Positions 1 through 10,312 of a stretch of 39,869 nt of DNA are shown piece by piece. The translations under genes and the position numbers were made by a program. Within the stretch, counting starts at the first letter, position 1; every line of letters starts with the position of its first letter. This stretch comes from Zoogloea sp044344315. Lineage in GTDB: Bacteria > Pseudomonadota > Gammaproteobacteria > Burkholderiales > Rhodocyclaceae. A model generated the notes under the pieces. The model saw nothing but the letters and a program-made list of their open reading frames with translations, was not told where the DNA came from and did no database searches. The stretch spans positions 1-39,869 of the forward strand of contig NZ_JBIJDC010000036.1 in the NCBI RefSeq assembly GCF_044344315.1. Reading direction: 5' to 3'.

Positions 1-1
1 C

Positions 2-649
2 CTCAACATCGCCCTGATGAACGAGCTGTCGGTAATCTTCCACAAGATCGGCATCGACACCATCGAAGTCCTGAAGGCCGCCGGCACCAAGTGGAACTTC
101 CTGCCCTTCCGTCCGGGCCTGGTGGGCGGTCACTGCATTGGCGTGGATCCCTACTATCTGACCCACAAGGCCGATATGCTGGGCTACCACCCGCAGGTCA
201 TCCTCGCCGGCCGTCGCATCAACGACAGCATGGGCAAGTACGTGGCCGAGCAGACCGTCAAGGAGATGATCAGTGCCGGGCACAACATCAAGGGCGCTAA
301 CGTCATCGTGCTGGGCCTGACCTTCAAGGAAAACTGCCCCGACCTGCGCAACAGCAAGGTCATCGACGTGATCCGTGAGCTGCAGAGCTTCGGCTGCAAT
401 GTGCTGGTGCATGATCCGGTGGCTGAGTCCGCCGAGGCTGAGCACGAGTATGGCGTGAGCCTGACGGCCTGGAACGATCTGCCCCGTGCATCCGCCATCG
501 TGGCCGCCGTGGCTCACAAGGAGTATGCCGAACTGGGCGCGGCGCAACTGTGCGAGAAGCTGGTGCCCAACGGTGTGTTCACCGATGTGAAGAGCTTCTA
601 CGACCCGGCTACCCTTGAGGCGGCTGGCGCGAAAGTGTGGCGGCTTTGA
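2..649 (+). CDS. Nucleotide-sugar dehydrogenase, UDP-GlcNAc/GalNAc 6-dehydrogenase type (TviB/WbpO-like), 5' truncated
   Basis: Only the C-terminal half is present; the reading frame is open to the left edge. This family oxidises C6 of a UDP-N-acetylhexosamine to the uronic acid with two NAD+ and feeds capsule, O-antigen or exopolysaccharide synthesis in the cytoplasm. The catalytic cysteine sits in GGHCIGVDPYYL (visible residue 45). The C-terminal UDP-binding domain begins near VLGLTFKENCPDLRNSK. The GGHCIGVDPYYL form and the DLRNSK motif match the TviB/WbpO/CapL branch better than UDP-glucose dehydrogenase, but the exact sugar cannot be read from the sequence. The next gene overlaps its stop. 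The rest of a polysaccharide cluster probably lies to the left, which is inference. Confidence 0.9.
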   Translation, partial: LNIALMNELSVIFHKIGIDTIEVLKAAGTKWNFLPFRPGLVGGHCIGVDPYYLTHKADMLGYHPQVILAGRRINDSMGKYVAEQTVKEMISAGHNIKGANVIVLGLTFKENCPDLRNSKVIDVIRELQSFGCNVLVHDPVAESAEAEHEYGVSLTAWNDLPRASAIVAAVAHKEYAELGAAQLCEKLVPNGVFTDVKSFYDPATLEAAGAKVWRL

Positions 650-1581
650 TCGCCAGACTCCGGGCTGTGCTGTCCTTGTCCGCCCGGAGGCTCGGTCCGG
701 CCCTGCTGGCGGGGTTCGCCCTGACGGCCGGGCCAGCCAATGCTGTTGCTCCCGATACCGTTGTGGGCGATCTCCGTGGGCTCGTTGAACAGGCGCTCGC
801 CTTCGAGCACGGGGAGGGCGTTCCGCGGGATACGGGGCGGGCGGCAGACCTGTATTGCGAGGCGGCCCGTGCCGGCAGTGCCGAGGCGATGTACAGCCTT
901 GGCTGGATGTATGCCAACGGGCGTGGCGTCGATCGCGACGACGGGTATGCAGCGACGCTGTTCGAGATGGCCCTGACCAAGGGCCACGTCGGTGCCGAAA
1001 AGGCCCGCCGGCTGGTGGGTGAATATACTGGCGTGGTGCCAGACTGCCTGCTGCCCCGCGCGTCCGACCGGGGCTTTGCGGCGCGTGACAGCTGGGATAC
1101 CCAGAAATATCTGGCTTCGCTGCCCGAGCAGAAGAAGAAAATGGTCGAGCTGATCACCACCCTGGCGCCGCGTTTCTCCATCGAGCCGCGGCTGGCCCTC
1201 GCCATCGCCACTACCGAGTCCAACTTTAATCCGAATGCCACCTCACCCAAGAACGCCATGGGTGTGATGCAGCTGATTCCCGAGACGGCGAGCCGCTTCA
1301 ACGTCAAGGACAGCTATGACCCGGTGCAGAACATCAAGGGTGGCCTGGCTTACTTGCGTTGGTTGCTCGCCTATTACCAGGGCAATGTGGCCCTGGCGGT
1401 GGCGGGCTACAACGCCGGCGAGGGGGCTGTAGATCGCTACCGGGGCGTTCCGCCCTACAAGGAAACCCAGAACTACGTGCGGCGTATCCTGACCTTCTTC
1501 CAGCGTCACGAGCACCCATTCGATGCCCGCGTGGTAGGCGCATCGCCGGCCCTGCAGGCCCTCAAGGCGGCGGGGCAGTGA
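637..1581 (+). CDS. Exported lytic transglycosylase with N-terminal Sel1 repeats (SLT domain)
   Basis: A 314-residue protein, probably periplasmic and cleaving peptidoglycan glycan strands. An N-terminal signal peptide (basic start, hydrophobic stretch, AxA-type site ending near residue 36) is followed by two Sel1-like repeats (about residues 48-125, with GVPRDTGRAADLYCEAA and GRGVDRDDGYAATLFEMA). The transglycosylase SLT domain spans about residues 165-290. The catalytic Glu is E194 in ATTESNFNP; the GVMQLIPETA and AGYNAGEGAV motifs of the family follow. The start is GTG at 637, overlapping the upstream stop by 13 bases; a TTG at 646 is the alternative. The downstream protease overlaps by four bases, so the two exported proteins are probably translationally coupled. 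Sel1 repeats usually bind partner proteins; the partner is unknown. Confidence 0.88.
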   Translation: MAALIARLRAVLSLSARRLGPALLAGFALTAGPANAVAPDTVVGDLRGLVEQALAFEHGEGVPRDTGRAADLYCEAARAGSAEAMYSLGWMYANGRGVDRDDGYAATLFEMALTKGHVGAEKARRLVGEYTGVVPDCLLPRASDRGFAARDSWDTQKYLASLPEQKKKMVELITTLAPRFSIEPRLALAIATTESNFNPNATSPKNAMGVMQLIPETASRFNVKDSYDPVQNIKGGLAYLRWLLAYYQGNVALAVAGYNAGEGAVDRYRGVPPYKETQNYVRRILTFFQRHEHPFDARVVGASPALQALKAAGQ

Positions 1582-2345
1582 AGCTGGCCCTCACCCGTCG
1601 TCTTTTTCTGGGTGTGTGCCTCGCGCTGTTGGCGCCCGTTTCGGCCTTTGCCGATCTCCCGGACACCGTCGCTCAGGTTAAACCTTCCGTTGTCGCTGTG
1701 GGCACCTTCCTGCCTACCCGTAGCCCTCAGTTTCGCTTTCTGGGCACGGGCTTTGTCGTAGGTGACGGCAAGCAGGTGGCGACCAACGCCCATGTGATTG
1801 CCGCAGCCCCGGATAGCCGCGGTTCGGAAGAACGCCTGGTGATAGCGCAGTCGGGCTCAGGTCGGGTGAGCGTACGGCTGGTGGAGCGGGATGCGCGCGA
1901 CCCGGATCACGATCTTGCGGTGCTGTGGATTGCCGGCCTGCCTATGCCACCCCTGCGGCTGGGGGATTCCGAAGCGGTGCGCGACGGACAGGATGTGGCG
2001 CTGACGGGCTTTCCCCTTGGTGCGAGCATGGGCATCGTTCCGGTTACCCACCGGGGCATCATTGCCGCCATCACGCCGGTTGGTCAGCCCTTGCCATCGG
2101 CCAGCCAGCTTGACCCCGGGGCGGTGCGGCGCTTATCCGTGGGGCGCTACCCGGTGTTTCAACTGGACATCGTGTCCTATCCGGGCAACAGCGGCAGCCC
2201 GCTTTATGACGTGAATAGTGGTGAAGTGCTGGGCATCCTCAACATGGTCTTCATCAAGGGGATGAAGGAAAACGCCATCTCCAGCCCTTCCGGCATTTCC
2301 TATGCCATCCCAGTCTCCCACCTGAAAGCACTGCTGGCTCGTTGA
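1578..2345 (+). CDS. Exported trypsin-like serine protease (S1C/DegP-like fold, no PDZ domain)
   Basis: A 255-residue secreted serine protease. The start is the GTG at 1578, which overlaps the transglycosylase stop (GTGA). It puts a signal peptide at the front (basic, then a leucine-rich core, cleavage near AFADLP). The triad is visible: His72 in ATNAHVIAA, Asp112 in DHDLAVL and Ser205 in YPGNSGSPL. The chain stops soon after the protease domain, so there is no PDZ domain as in DegP, DegS or HtrA. It probably acts in the periplasm on unknown substrates. The open frame extends further upstream inside the previous gene, but that part is out-of-frame coding and not real protein. Confidence 0.85.
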   Translation: MKLALTRRLFLGVCLALLAPVSAFADLPDTVAQVKPSVVAVGTFLPTRSPQFRFLGTGFVVGDGKQVATNAHVIAAAPDSRGSEERLVIAQSGSGRVSVRLVERDARDPDHDLAVLWIAGLPMPPLRLGDSEAVRDGQDVALTGFPLGASMGIVPVTHRGIIAAITPVGQPLPSASQLDPGAVRRLSVGRYPVFQLDIVSYPGNSGSPLYDVNSGEVLGILNMVFIKGMKENAISSPSGISYAIPVSHLKALLAR

Positions 2346-2350
2346 CTGGC

Positions 2351-2385
2351 CGTTGCGGTCCTCCCTCGGGAGAGAAGCCGCAACG
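2351..2385. terminator. Hairpin between convergent genes (possible bidirectional terminator)
   Basis: CGTTGCGG (2351-2358) pairs with CCGCAACG (2378-2385), and CTCCC pairs with GGGAG inside it. The hairpin fills the short gap between the protease gene (+) and the end of gcvP (-). No U-tract follows on either strand, so termination here is inferred from position and stem strength. Confidence 0.45.
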
Positions 2386-2397
2386 CCTGTCTGAATG

Positions 2398-5289
<2,892 letters not shown>

Positions 5290-5367
5290 GGGAGAACTCG
5301 GTTGGGTGACAGCGACAGCAGGGTGGGGCGCACCAGCCCGGCGCGCCCGCGGTCAGGCAATCAGCGT

Positions 5368-5745
5368 TCAGCCGATGGCGGCTTCGTAGCCGGCGGCGTC
5401 CAGCAGGCCGTCCACATCGGCCGCGTTGGCCGGTTTGATCTTGAATAGCCAGGCGGCGTAGGCGTCGGCATTGACGGACTCGGGGGCGTCGAGGGCGGCC
5501 TGGTTGGCTTCAAGGATTTCGCCGGCGACCGGGGCGTAGATGTCGGAGGCGGCCTTCACGGATTCGATCACGGCGATGGCTTCTTCCTTGGCCACGCTGC
5601 GACCGGCCTCCGGCAGCTCGAGGAAGACCACGTCGCCGAGGGCTTCCTGGGCGTGATCGGTGATGCCGATGGTGAGGGTGCCGTCAGCCTCGACGCGAAC
5701 CCATTCGTGGGAGGCGGTGTAACGCAGGTCGGTGGGGGTGCTCAT
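5368..5745 (-). CDS. gcvH: Glycine cleavage system H protein
   Basis: A 125-residue lipoyl carrier protein. It shuttles the aminomethyl intermediate between GcvP, GcvT and the lipoamide dehydrogenase (the last is not in this window). The lipoylated lysine is K64 in VIESVKAASDIYAPVAGE, and the N-terminal YTASHEWVRVE motif is typical. AAGGA precedes the ATG at a normal distance. It sits between gcvT (53-base gap) and gcvP in one operon. Confidence 0.98.
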   Translation of the reverse strand: MSTPTDLRYTASHEWVRVEADGTLTIGITDHAQEALGDVVFLELPEAGRSVAKEEAIAVIESVKAASDIYAPVAGEILEANQAALDAPESVNADAYAAWLFKIKPANAADVDGLLDAAGYEAAIG

Positions 5746-5798
5746 GTCGTGTCCTTGTTCAAGTCGGATGAAAGGGGGTGGATTGGATTTCTGACCAG

Positions 5799-6881
5799 TC
5801 AGACCAGAGCCTTGCCGTTGCGGACGAAGGGGGCCTTGACGACGCGGGCTTTCAGGCGCTTGCCGCGGATGTCCACTTCGACCGCATCGCCGGCCGCGAC
5901 GCCGAGAGGCAGGCGGGCCAGGGCGATGGACTTCTCGAGGGTCGGCGAAAAGCTGCCGCTGCTCGTCTCGCCTTCGCCCTGGGCGGTGAATACCTTCTGG
6001 TGCGAGCGCAGGATGCCCTTGTCTTCCAGGATCAGGCCGAGGGCCTGTTGGCGTGCGCCGTTGGCGACGAGGGCAGCCTTACCGACAAAATCGCGGTTTT
6101 CGTCCTTGAAGTCCACCGTCCAGGCCAGCCCGGCATCGAGGGGGGAGACAGTTTCGTCCATGTCGTTACCGTAGAGGGCCATGCCGGCTTCCAGGCGCAG
6201 GGTGTCGCGGGCGCCGAGGCCACAGGGCTTGACGCCGGCAGCAGCCAGCGCGGCCCAGGTGCTGGCGGCCTTGCTCACCGGCAGGGTCAGCTCGAAGCCG
6301 TCTTCACCGGTGTAGCCGGTGCGGGCAATGAAGATGTCACCGAAGGTGGCGGCCTGGAAAACCTTGAGTGCGGTGGATGCGGCTTCGGCGCCGGGGATGG
6401 CGGCCCAGGTCTTGGCGCGGGCGTTGGGGCCCTGGACGGCGATCATGGCCAGATCACGGCGCACGCTGAGCGTGGCGGCCGCGCCGGTGGCGGCCAGGCG
6501 CTGCTGCATCCAGGCGACATCCTTGTCGGCGGTGCCGGCGTTGACGACGATGCGGTACGCGGTATCGGAGAGGAAATAGACGATCAGATCGTCGATCACG
6601 CCGCCCTGCTCATTGAGCATGCAGGCATAAAGGGCCTTGCCGGGTTCGACGAGCTTGGCCACATCGTTGGCGATCAGGCCGCGCAGGAAGGCCTTCGCGT
6701 CGGCGCCTTCCAGGTCCAGGGCCAGCATGTGGGAGACGTCGAACATGCCCGCGTCGCGGCGCACGGCGTGGTGCTCCTCGATCTGGGAGCCGTAATTGAC
6801 CGGCATGTCCCAGCCGGCGAAGTCGACCATGCGGGCGCCGGCAGCGACGTGGGTGGCGTGAAGGGGGGTCTGTTGGGTCAT
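5799..6881 (-). CDS. gcvT: Glycine cleavage system aminomethyltransferase (T protein)
   Basis: A 360-residue tetrahydrofolate-dependent enzyme that releases ammonia from the H-protein-bound intermediate and forms 5,10-methylene-THF. Family motifs include MVDFAGWDMPVNYG near the N terminus, AGMFDVSHM and TGYTGEDGFEL. The start ATG at 6881 is preceded by GGAG with good spacing and gives the usual family N terminus. The open frame continues upstream for about 200 codons, but that part is the riboswitch leader and not protein. It is the first gene of the operon, 38 bases from the terminator stem of the leader. Confidence 0.97.
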   Translation of the reverse strand: MTQQTPLHATHVAAGARMVDFAGWDMPVNYGSQIEEHHAVRRDAGMFDVSHMLALDLEGADAKAFLRGLIANDVAKLVEPGKALYACMLNEQGGVIDDLIVYFLSDTAYRIVVNAGTADKDVAWMQQRLAATGAAATLSVRRDLAMIAVQGPNARAKTWAAIPGAEAASTALKVFQAATFGDIFIARTGYTGEDGFELTLPVSKAASTWAALAAAGVKPCGLGARDTLRLEAGMALYGNDMDETVSPLDAGLAWTVDFKDENRDFVGKAALVANGARQQALGLILEDKGILRSHQKVFTAQGEGETSSGSFSPTLEKSIALARLPLGVAAGDAVEVDIRGKRLKARVVKAPFVRNGKALV

Positions 6882-6910
6882 GGGGCTCTCCGGTGCAATC
6901 GTTACAGTGT

Positions 6911-6957
6911 AGAAAAGCAATGGGGCCGAGGCGACGTGAAAGTCGCTTCGGCCCCAT
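6911..6957 (-). terminator. Intrinsic terminator, expression platform of the glycine riboswitch
   Basis: Read on the minus strand, a 16-base arm (6957-6942) pairs with 6935-6920 with a single A-C mismatch and a six-base loop. A UGCUUUUCU tract follows (6919-6911). The stem begins directly at the 3' end of aptamer 2 and ends 38 bases before gcvT. This is the expected position for a glycine-controlled terminator in an ON switch. Confidence 0.82.
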
Positions 6958-7150
6958 CTGTCCTTTGTACCTGAGAGATTGCAGCGGTGCATGGACCGGC
7001 CTGCGTGCCCCTTCGGTGGATGCGGCCAACGCACGGTGGGCGGGCAGCATCGCTCTCCAGATTGTTGTTTCGTCGGCGGTCCTTTTGCCTGAGCGGTTCC
7101 GGGGGTTGCGCCTTCGGCGGCTCGCGGATGACCCACGCGAACTCTCTCCC
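6958..7150 (-). promoter_or_regulatory. Tandem glycine riboswitch upstream of gcvTHP
   Basis: Two glycine aptamers are recognisable on the minus strand. Aptamer 1 (about 7150-7073) has GGGAGAGAGUUCGCG, then GCCGCCGAAGG and CUCAGGCAAAAGGACCGCC. Aptamer 2 (about 7060-6958) has CUGGAGAGCGAUGC, CACCGAAGGGGCACGC and AAUCUCUCAGGUACAAAGGA. These conserved blocks are diagnostic of the family. The pair is expected to sense glycine and raise gcv expression when glycine is abundant. Together with the promoter and terminator it accounts for most of the 333-base gap between gcvT and the divergent hydrolase gene. Confidence 0.95.
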
Positions 7151-7164
7151 ACACGACGGCGCGC

Positions 7165-7193
7165 ACCTTACCATCGCGGGCGGAGAGGGGCAA
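7165..7193 (-). promoter_or_regulatory. Candidate sigma70 promoter of the gcv operon
   Basis: On the minus strand TTGCCC (7193-7188) and TAAGGT (7170-7165) are separated by 17 bases. Transcription would start near 7158, just before aptamer 1. The hexamers are only moderate matches; the position is the stronger argument. Confidence 0.45.
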
Positions 7194-7214
7194 GCGTCTG
7201 ATACACTTGGACGG

Positions 7215-8090
7215 ATGACGCCGTCCCGAAGCCGTTTTCTGCCTGTCCGCGGTTTGCGCTATCACCTTCGTGAGTGGGGCGAACCCGGGGCGCCGATGAT
7301 CTTCATGCTGCACGGCTGGATGGATGTGTCCGCGTCCTTCCAGTTTGTGGTGGATGCGCTGGATTCCGGCTGGCATGTGCTGGCGCCGGATTGGCGTGGA
7401 TTTGGCCAGACCGAATGGCGTGGTGATGCTTACTGGTTTCCCGATTACCTGGGAGATCTGGATGCGATTCTGCATGCGTGTTCGCCGGAGGAGCCCGTGA
7501 ATCTCGTCGGCCACAGTCTGGGTGGCAACGTGGCCTGTGTATACGCTGGTGTGCGTCCGGCGCGGGTCGCCCGTCTGGTGGCGCTGGATGCTTTCGGGCT
7601 GGCCGATACGGGGCCCGCGCAGTCGCCGGGACGTCTGGAGAAGTGGTTGAATGACCTGGCCTCGCCAGCAGTTTTTCGCGGCTATCCGGATCTACATGCG
7701 CTGGCCGCCCGACTGCAGGCGGACAATCCGCGTTTGTCTGCGGAGAGGGCTGCGTTCCTCGCGAAGCATCTTGGCGAGGACAATGGTGAAGGCGCCATCC
7801 GCATGGCCGGCGATCCGGCGCACAAGCGAATCAATCCGGTGCTTTACCGGCGTGCCGAAGCACTCGCCTGCTGGCGCAGGGTCAGTGCGCCAGCCCTGTG
7901 GATCGAGCCGGAGGCGCCGACCTTGCGGCACCGGTTGGGTGTGGACGACGAGGCGCACGCCGAGGCCCGGGCCGCGTTTCGGGATCTGCGCGAAGTCCGG
8001 GTGCCGGACAGTGGGCACAACCTGCATCATGATCAACCGGGCGAAGTGGCCCGGATCATTGAGACTTTCCTGCGGTCAAAGGAATCATGA
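7215..8090 (+). CDS. Alpha/beta hydrolase
   Basis: A 291-residue alpha/beta-hydrolase fold enzyme, probably cytoplasmic since no signal peptide is seen. The oxyanion motif HGWMD is at residues 33-37. The nucleophile is Ser101 in VGHSLGGN, and the likely catalytic His is in DSGHNLHHDQP near residue 268. The ATG at 7215 was chosen because everything upstream in the same frame is the gcv riboswitch region. The stop overlaps the next start (ATGA), suggesting coupling to the RNase AM-type gene. The substrate is unknown; such genes are often annotated as esterases or epoxide-hydrolase-like. Confidence 0.85.
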   Translation: MTPSRSRFLPVRGLRYHLREWGEPGAPMIFMLHGWMDVSASFQFVVDALDSGWHVLAPDWRGFGQTEWRGDAYWFPDYLGDLDAILHACSPEEPVNLVGHSLGGNVACVYAGVRPARVARLVALDAFGLADTGPAQSPGRLEKWLNDLASPAVFRGYPDLHALAARLQADNPRLSAERAAFLAKHLGEDNGEGAIRMAGDPAHKRINPVLYRRAEALACWRRVSAPALWIEPEAPTLRHRLGVDDEAHAEARAAFRDLREVRVPDSGHNLHHDQPGEVARIIETFLRSKES

Positions 8091-8926
8091 ATACCCTGAA
8101 TGCCGATCTGCACTGTCATTCCACCGCCTCCGACGGAACGTTGCCGCCAGGAGAGGTGGTTCGTCGCGCCCATGCCAATGGGGTCGAGCTGCTTGCCCTG
8201 ACCGATCATGATGAGCTCCTCGGCTTGCCCGAGGCCGCTGCACAGGCGCAGGCGCTGGGCTTGCGATTTGTGCCAGGGGTCGAGATTTCAGTGTCCTGGC
8301 TCGATCAGACCCTGCACATTGTCGGGCTGGGGATCGACCCGACCAATGAAGCGCTGATCGCCGGCCTGGCCCAGGTTCGCGGGGGGCGTGATGGACGTGC
8401 GGCACGAATTGGCGCTGAACTGGAGCGGATCGGGATCCGGGGGGCGCTCGAAGGCGCCCTGCGTTATGCCGGCAACCCGGCTCTGGTCAGTCGGGCCCAT
8501 TTCGCTCGCTACCTGGTCGAAATTGGCATTTCGAAGAACGTCCATGACGTTTTTCTGCATTACCTGGCCCGGGGCAAACCCGGCTACGTCGAACATGTCT
8601 GGGCCACCCTGGAAGATGCGCTGTCATGGATCAAGGGGGCCGGCGGTCTGGCCGTGATTGCCCATCCCGGGCGTTACCGCCTCAGCCATGCTGAAATGGA
8701 CATTCTCTTCGAGCGCTTCCGGGACCTGGGTGGTGATGCCATCGAGGTTTCCTGTGGTGCGCATGACGGCGGTCAGTTGCTGGCCTTCGCCCGACTGGCG
8801 CGCAAGTTCGGCCTCATGGCCTCGCGCGCTTCCGATTTTCACGGCCCGGAGGACAGTCCCATTGACCTGGGGCGCGCGCCACCGCTGCCTCCCGACCTCA
8901 CGCCGGTGTGGACCCGCCTGGCGTGA
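8087..8926 (+). CDS. rnm: PHP-domain phosphoesterase, RNase AM / YciV (TrpH) family
   Basis: A 279-residue PHP-domain metal-dependent phosphoesterase. Characterised homologues (E. coli YciV/RNase AM) are 5'-3' exonucleases that trim the 5' ends of rRNA and other small RNAs and degrade short oligonucleotides. Metal-binding motifs are DLHCHSTASDGTL at the N terminus, LTDHDE near residue 41, PGVEIS near residue 65, IAHPGRY near residue 190 and SDFHGP near residue 247. The next gene, YciO, is also its neighbour in enterobacteria, which supports the assignment. It starts inside the hydrolase stop. Confidence 0.88.
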   Translation: MNTLNADLHCHSTASDGTLPPGEVVRRAHANGVELLALTDHDELLGLPEAAAQAQALGLRFVPGVEISVSWLDQTLHIVGLGIDPTNEALIAGLAQVRGGRDGRAARIGAELERIGIRGALEGALRYAGNPALVSRAHFARYLVEIGISKNVHDVFLHYLARGKPGYVEHVWATLEDALSWIKGAGGLAVIAHPGRYRLSHAEMDILFERFRDLGGDAIEVSCGAHDGGQLLAFARLARKFGLMASRASDFHGPEDSPIDLGRAPPLPPDLTPVWTRLA

Positions 8927-8955
8927 CGCCTTCCTTTTTTGCTTACTTTTGAACC

Positions 8956-9579
8956 ATGGCCCAGTTTTTTTCGCTTCACCCGGAACAGCCCCAGGCGCGC
9001 CTGATCAAGCAGGCTGCGCAGATCATGCGTGATGGCGGCCTGGTGGCCTTCCCCACCGATTCGGCCTATGCCCTCGGCGGCCATACCGGCGACAACCCGC
9101 TACTGACCCGCATCCGCCGCATCCGTGATGTGGATGAGCGTCATCACTTCACCCTGTTGTGCCGGGATCTCTCCGAGATCGCGACCTTCGCCCGGGTCGA
9201 CAACACCCAGTATCGGCTCCTCAAGGCCACTACGCCGGGGCCCTACACCTTCATCCTCGAAGGCACCAAAGAGCTGCCGCGGCGCCTGTTGCACCCCAAG
9301 CGCAAGACCATCGGCCTGCGCATCCCCGATCATCCTGTCGTGTCGGCCCTCCTCGCCGAGTTGGGTGAGCCCCTTCTGAGCTCGACCTTGCTGCTGCCGG
9401 GCGAGGAGTTTCCGCTGACGGACGCCGAGGAAATCCGCGACCGTCTTGAAAAGGAGGTGGATCTTGTGATCGAAGCCGGCCCCTGTCGGGGAGAGGCGAC
9501 CACGGTGATCGATCTGACCAGCGGTTCCCCGGTGCTGGTGCGGGAAGGGCGGGGCAGTCTTGCGCCCTTTGGCCTGTAA
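8956..9579 (+). CDS. yciO: YciO-type Sua5/TsaC-family protein
   Basis: A 207-residue YrdC-fold protein. The family makes threonylcarbamoyl-AMP for tRNA t6A37, but YciO proteins are a side branch whose physiological role is less certain. The N-terminal GGLVAFPTDSAYALGG and KTIGLRIPDHP motifs are present. The SAN motif seen in TsaC/Sua5 is replaced by SSTLLLPGEEF, as in E. coli YciO, and there is no C-terminal Sua5 domain. It is therefore better called YciO than TsaC. It is separated from the RNase AM-type gene by 29 bases that include a run of T. Confidence 0.88.
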   Translation: MAQFFSLHPEQPQARLIKQAAQIMRDGGLVAFPTDSAYALGGHTGDNPLLTRIRRIRDVDERHHFTLLCRDLSEIATFARVDNTQYRLLKATTPGPYTFILEGTKELPRRLLHPKRKTIGLRIPDHPVVSALLAELGEPLLSSTLLLPGEEFPLTDAEEIRDRLEKEVDLVIEAGPCRGEATTVIDLTSGSPVLVREGRGSLAPFGL

Positions 9580-9613
9580 GCGGCCTTTCGTCCGGGGCTT
9601 GAGGCGTCCAGTC

Positions 9614-9622
9614 TGCTAGAAT
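9614..9622 (+). promoter_or_regulatory. Candidate extended -10 promoter before the site-2 protease gene
   Basis: TGCTAGAAT is an extended -10 element (TGn plus TAGAAT) 24 bases before the ATG. No good -35 is found at 16-18 bases, which extended -10 promoters can tolerate. This could drive the M50 protease-trpS-scpAB-rluB group. Confidence 0.42.
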
Positions 9623-9646
9623 CGCGCCCCTTCGGCGTCGTGATCC

Positions 9647-10306
9647 ATGCAAGAACTCATATCCACCCTGACAATCTGGGCTTTGCCCGTGCTGTTCGCC
9701 ATCACGCTTCATGAGGCGGCGCATGGCTATGCGGCGCGTCACTTCGGCGATTCCACGGCCGAGCGGGCAGGGCGCATCAGCCTCAATCCGCTGCGTCACA
9801 TCGATCCGATGGGGACCGTCGTGGTACCGGCCCTGATCGTCGTGGCGAGCACGCTTGCGGGTGGCTCGCCGATGTTGTTCGGATGGGCCAAGCCGGTACC
9901 AGTCAATTTCGGGCGCTTGCGCCGGCCCAAGGCCGACATGCTGTGGGTTGCCGCTGCCGGGCCCTTCGCCAATCTGGTGATGGCGCTTGGCTGGGCCATG
10001 CTGTTCCGCTTCGCGATCATGTCGCCCGAGAACATCTACGCCCTGCCCATGGCCAAGATGGCGGATGCCGGGATGCAGATCAATGCGGTGCTGATGCTTC
10101 TCAACCTGCTGCCGCTGCCGCCCCTTGACGGTGGGCGGATTGCTGTCAGCCTGCTCCCGGCCGGGCCCGCCTACACGTTCTCCCGCCTCGAGCCCTACGG
10201 CTTTCCGATTCTGCTGGTCCTGCTGTTCACCGGTATCCTTGGCGACATTCTCGGGCCACTGGTGGCCATTTTCCGTTTTGCCCTTGCAACCGTTATTGGA
10301 CTTTGA
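9647..10306 (+). CDS. Site-2 protease family membrane metalloprotease (M50)
   Basis: A 219-residue polytopic membrane protein. The zinc motif HEAAH (H22, E23, H26) lies in the first hydrophobic segment, and the third ligand is probably D161 in NLLPLPPLDGGRI. Further hydrophobic segments are around residues 55-80, 98-125 and 188-215. This is the minimal rhomboid-sized S2P type without PDZ or CBS domains, so the substrate cannot be guessed. It lies directly before trpS with a six-base gap. Confidence 0.9.
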   Translation: MQELISTLTIWALPVLFAITLHEAAHGYAARHFGDSTAERAGRISLNPLRHIDPMGTVVVPALIVVASTLAGGSPMLFGWAKPVPVNFGRLRRPKADMLWVAAAGPFANLVMALGWAMLFRFAIMSPENIYALPMAKMADAGMQINAVLMLLNLLPLPPLDGGRIAVSLLPAGPAYTFSRLEPYGFPILLVLLFTGILGDILGPLVAIFRFALATVIGL

Positions 10307-10312
10307 TTATTC

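Noticed and set aside
6882..7514. Upstream extension of gcvT (about 200 more codons) and of the divergent hydrolase (back to 6987)
   Set aside because: This DNA is the tandem glycine riboswitch, terminator and promoter. The conserved protein starts begin at 6881 (-) and 7215 (+).
8919..8940. GGCG-TGA-CGCC followed by a T-run after the RNase AM-type gene as a terminator
   Set aside because: The stem is only four base pairs and includes the stop codon; yciO follows closely and is likely in the same transcript.
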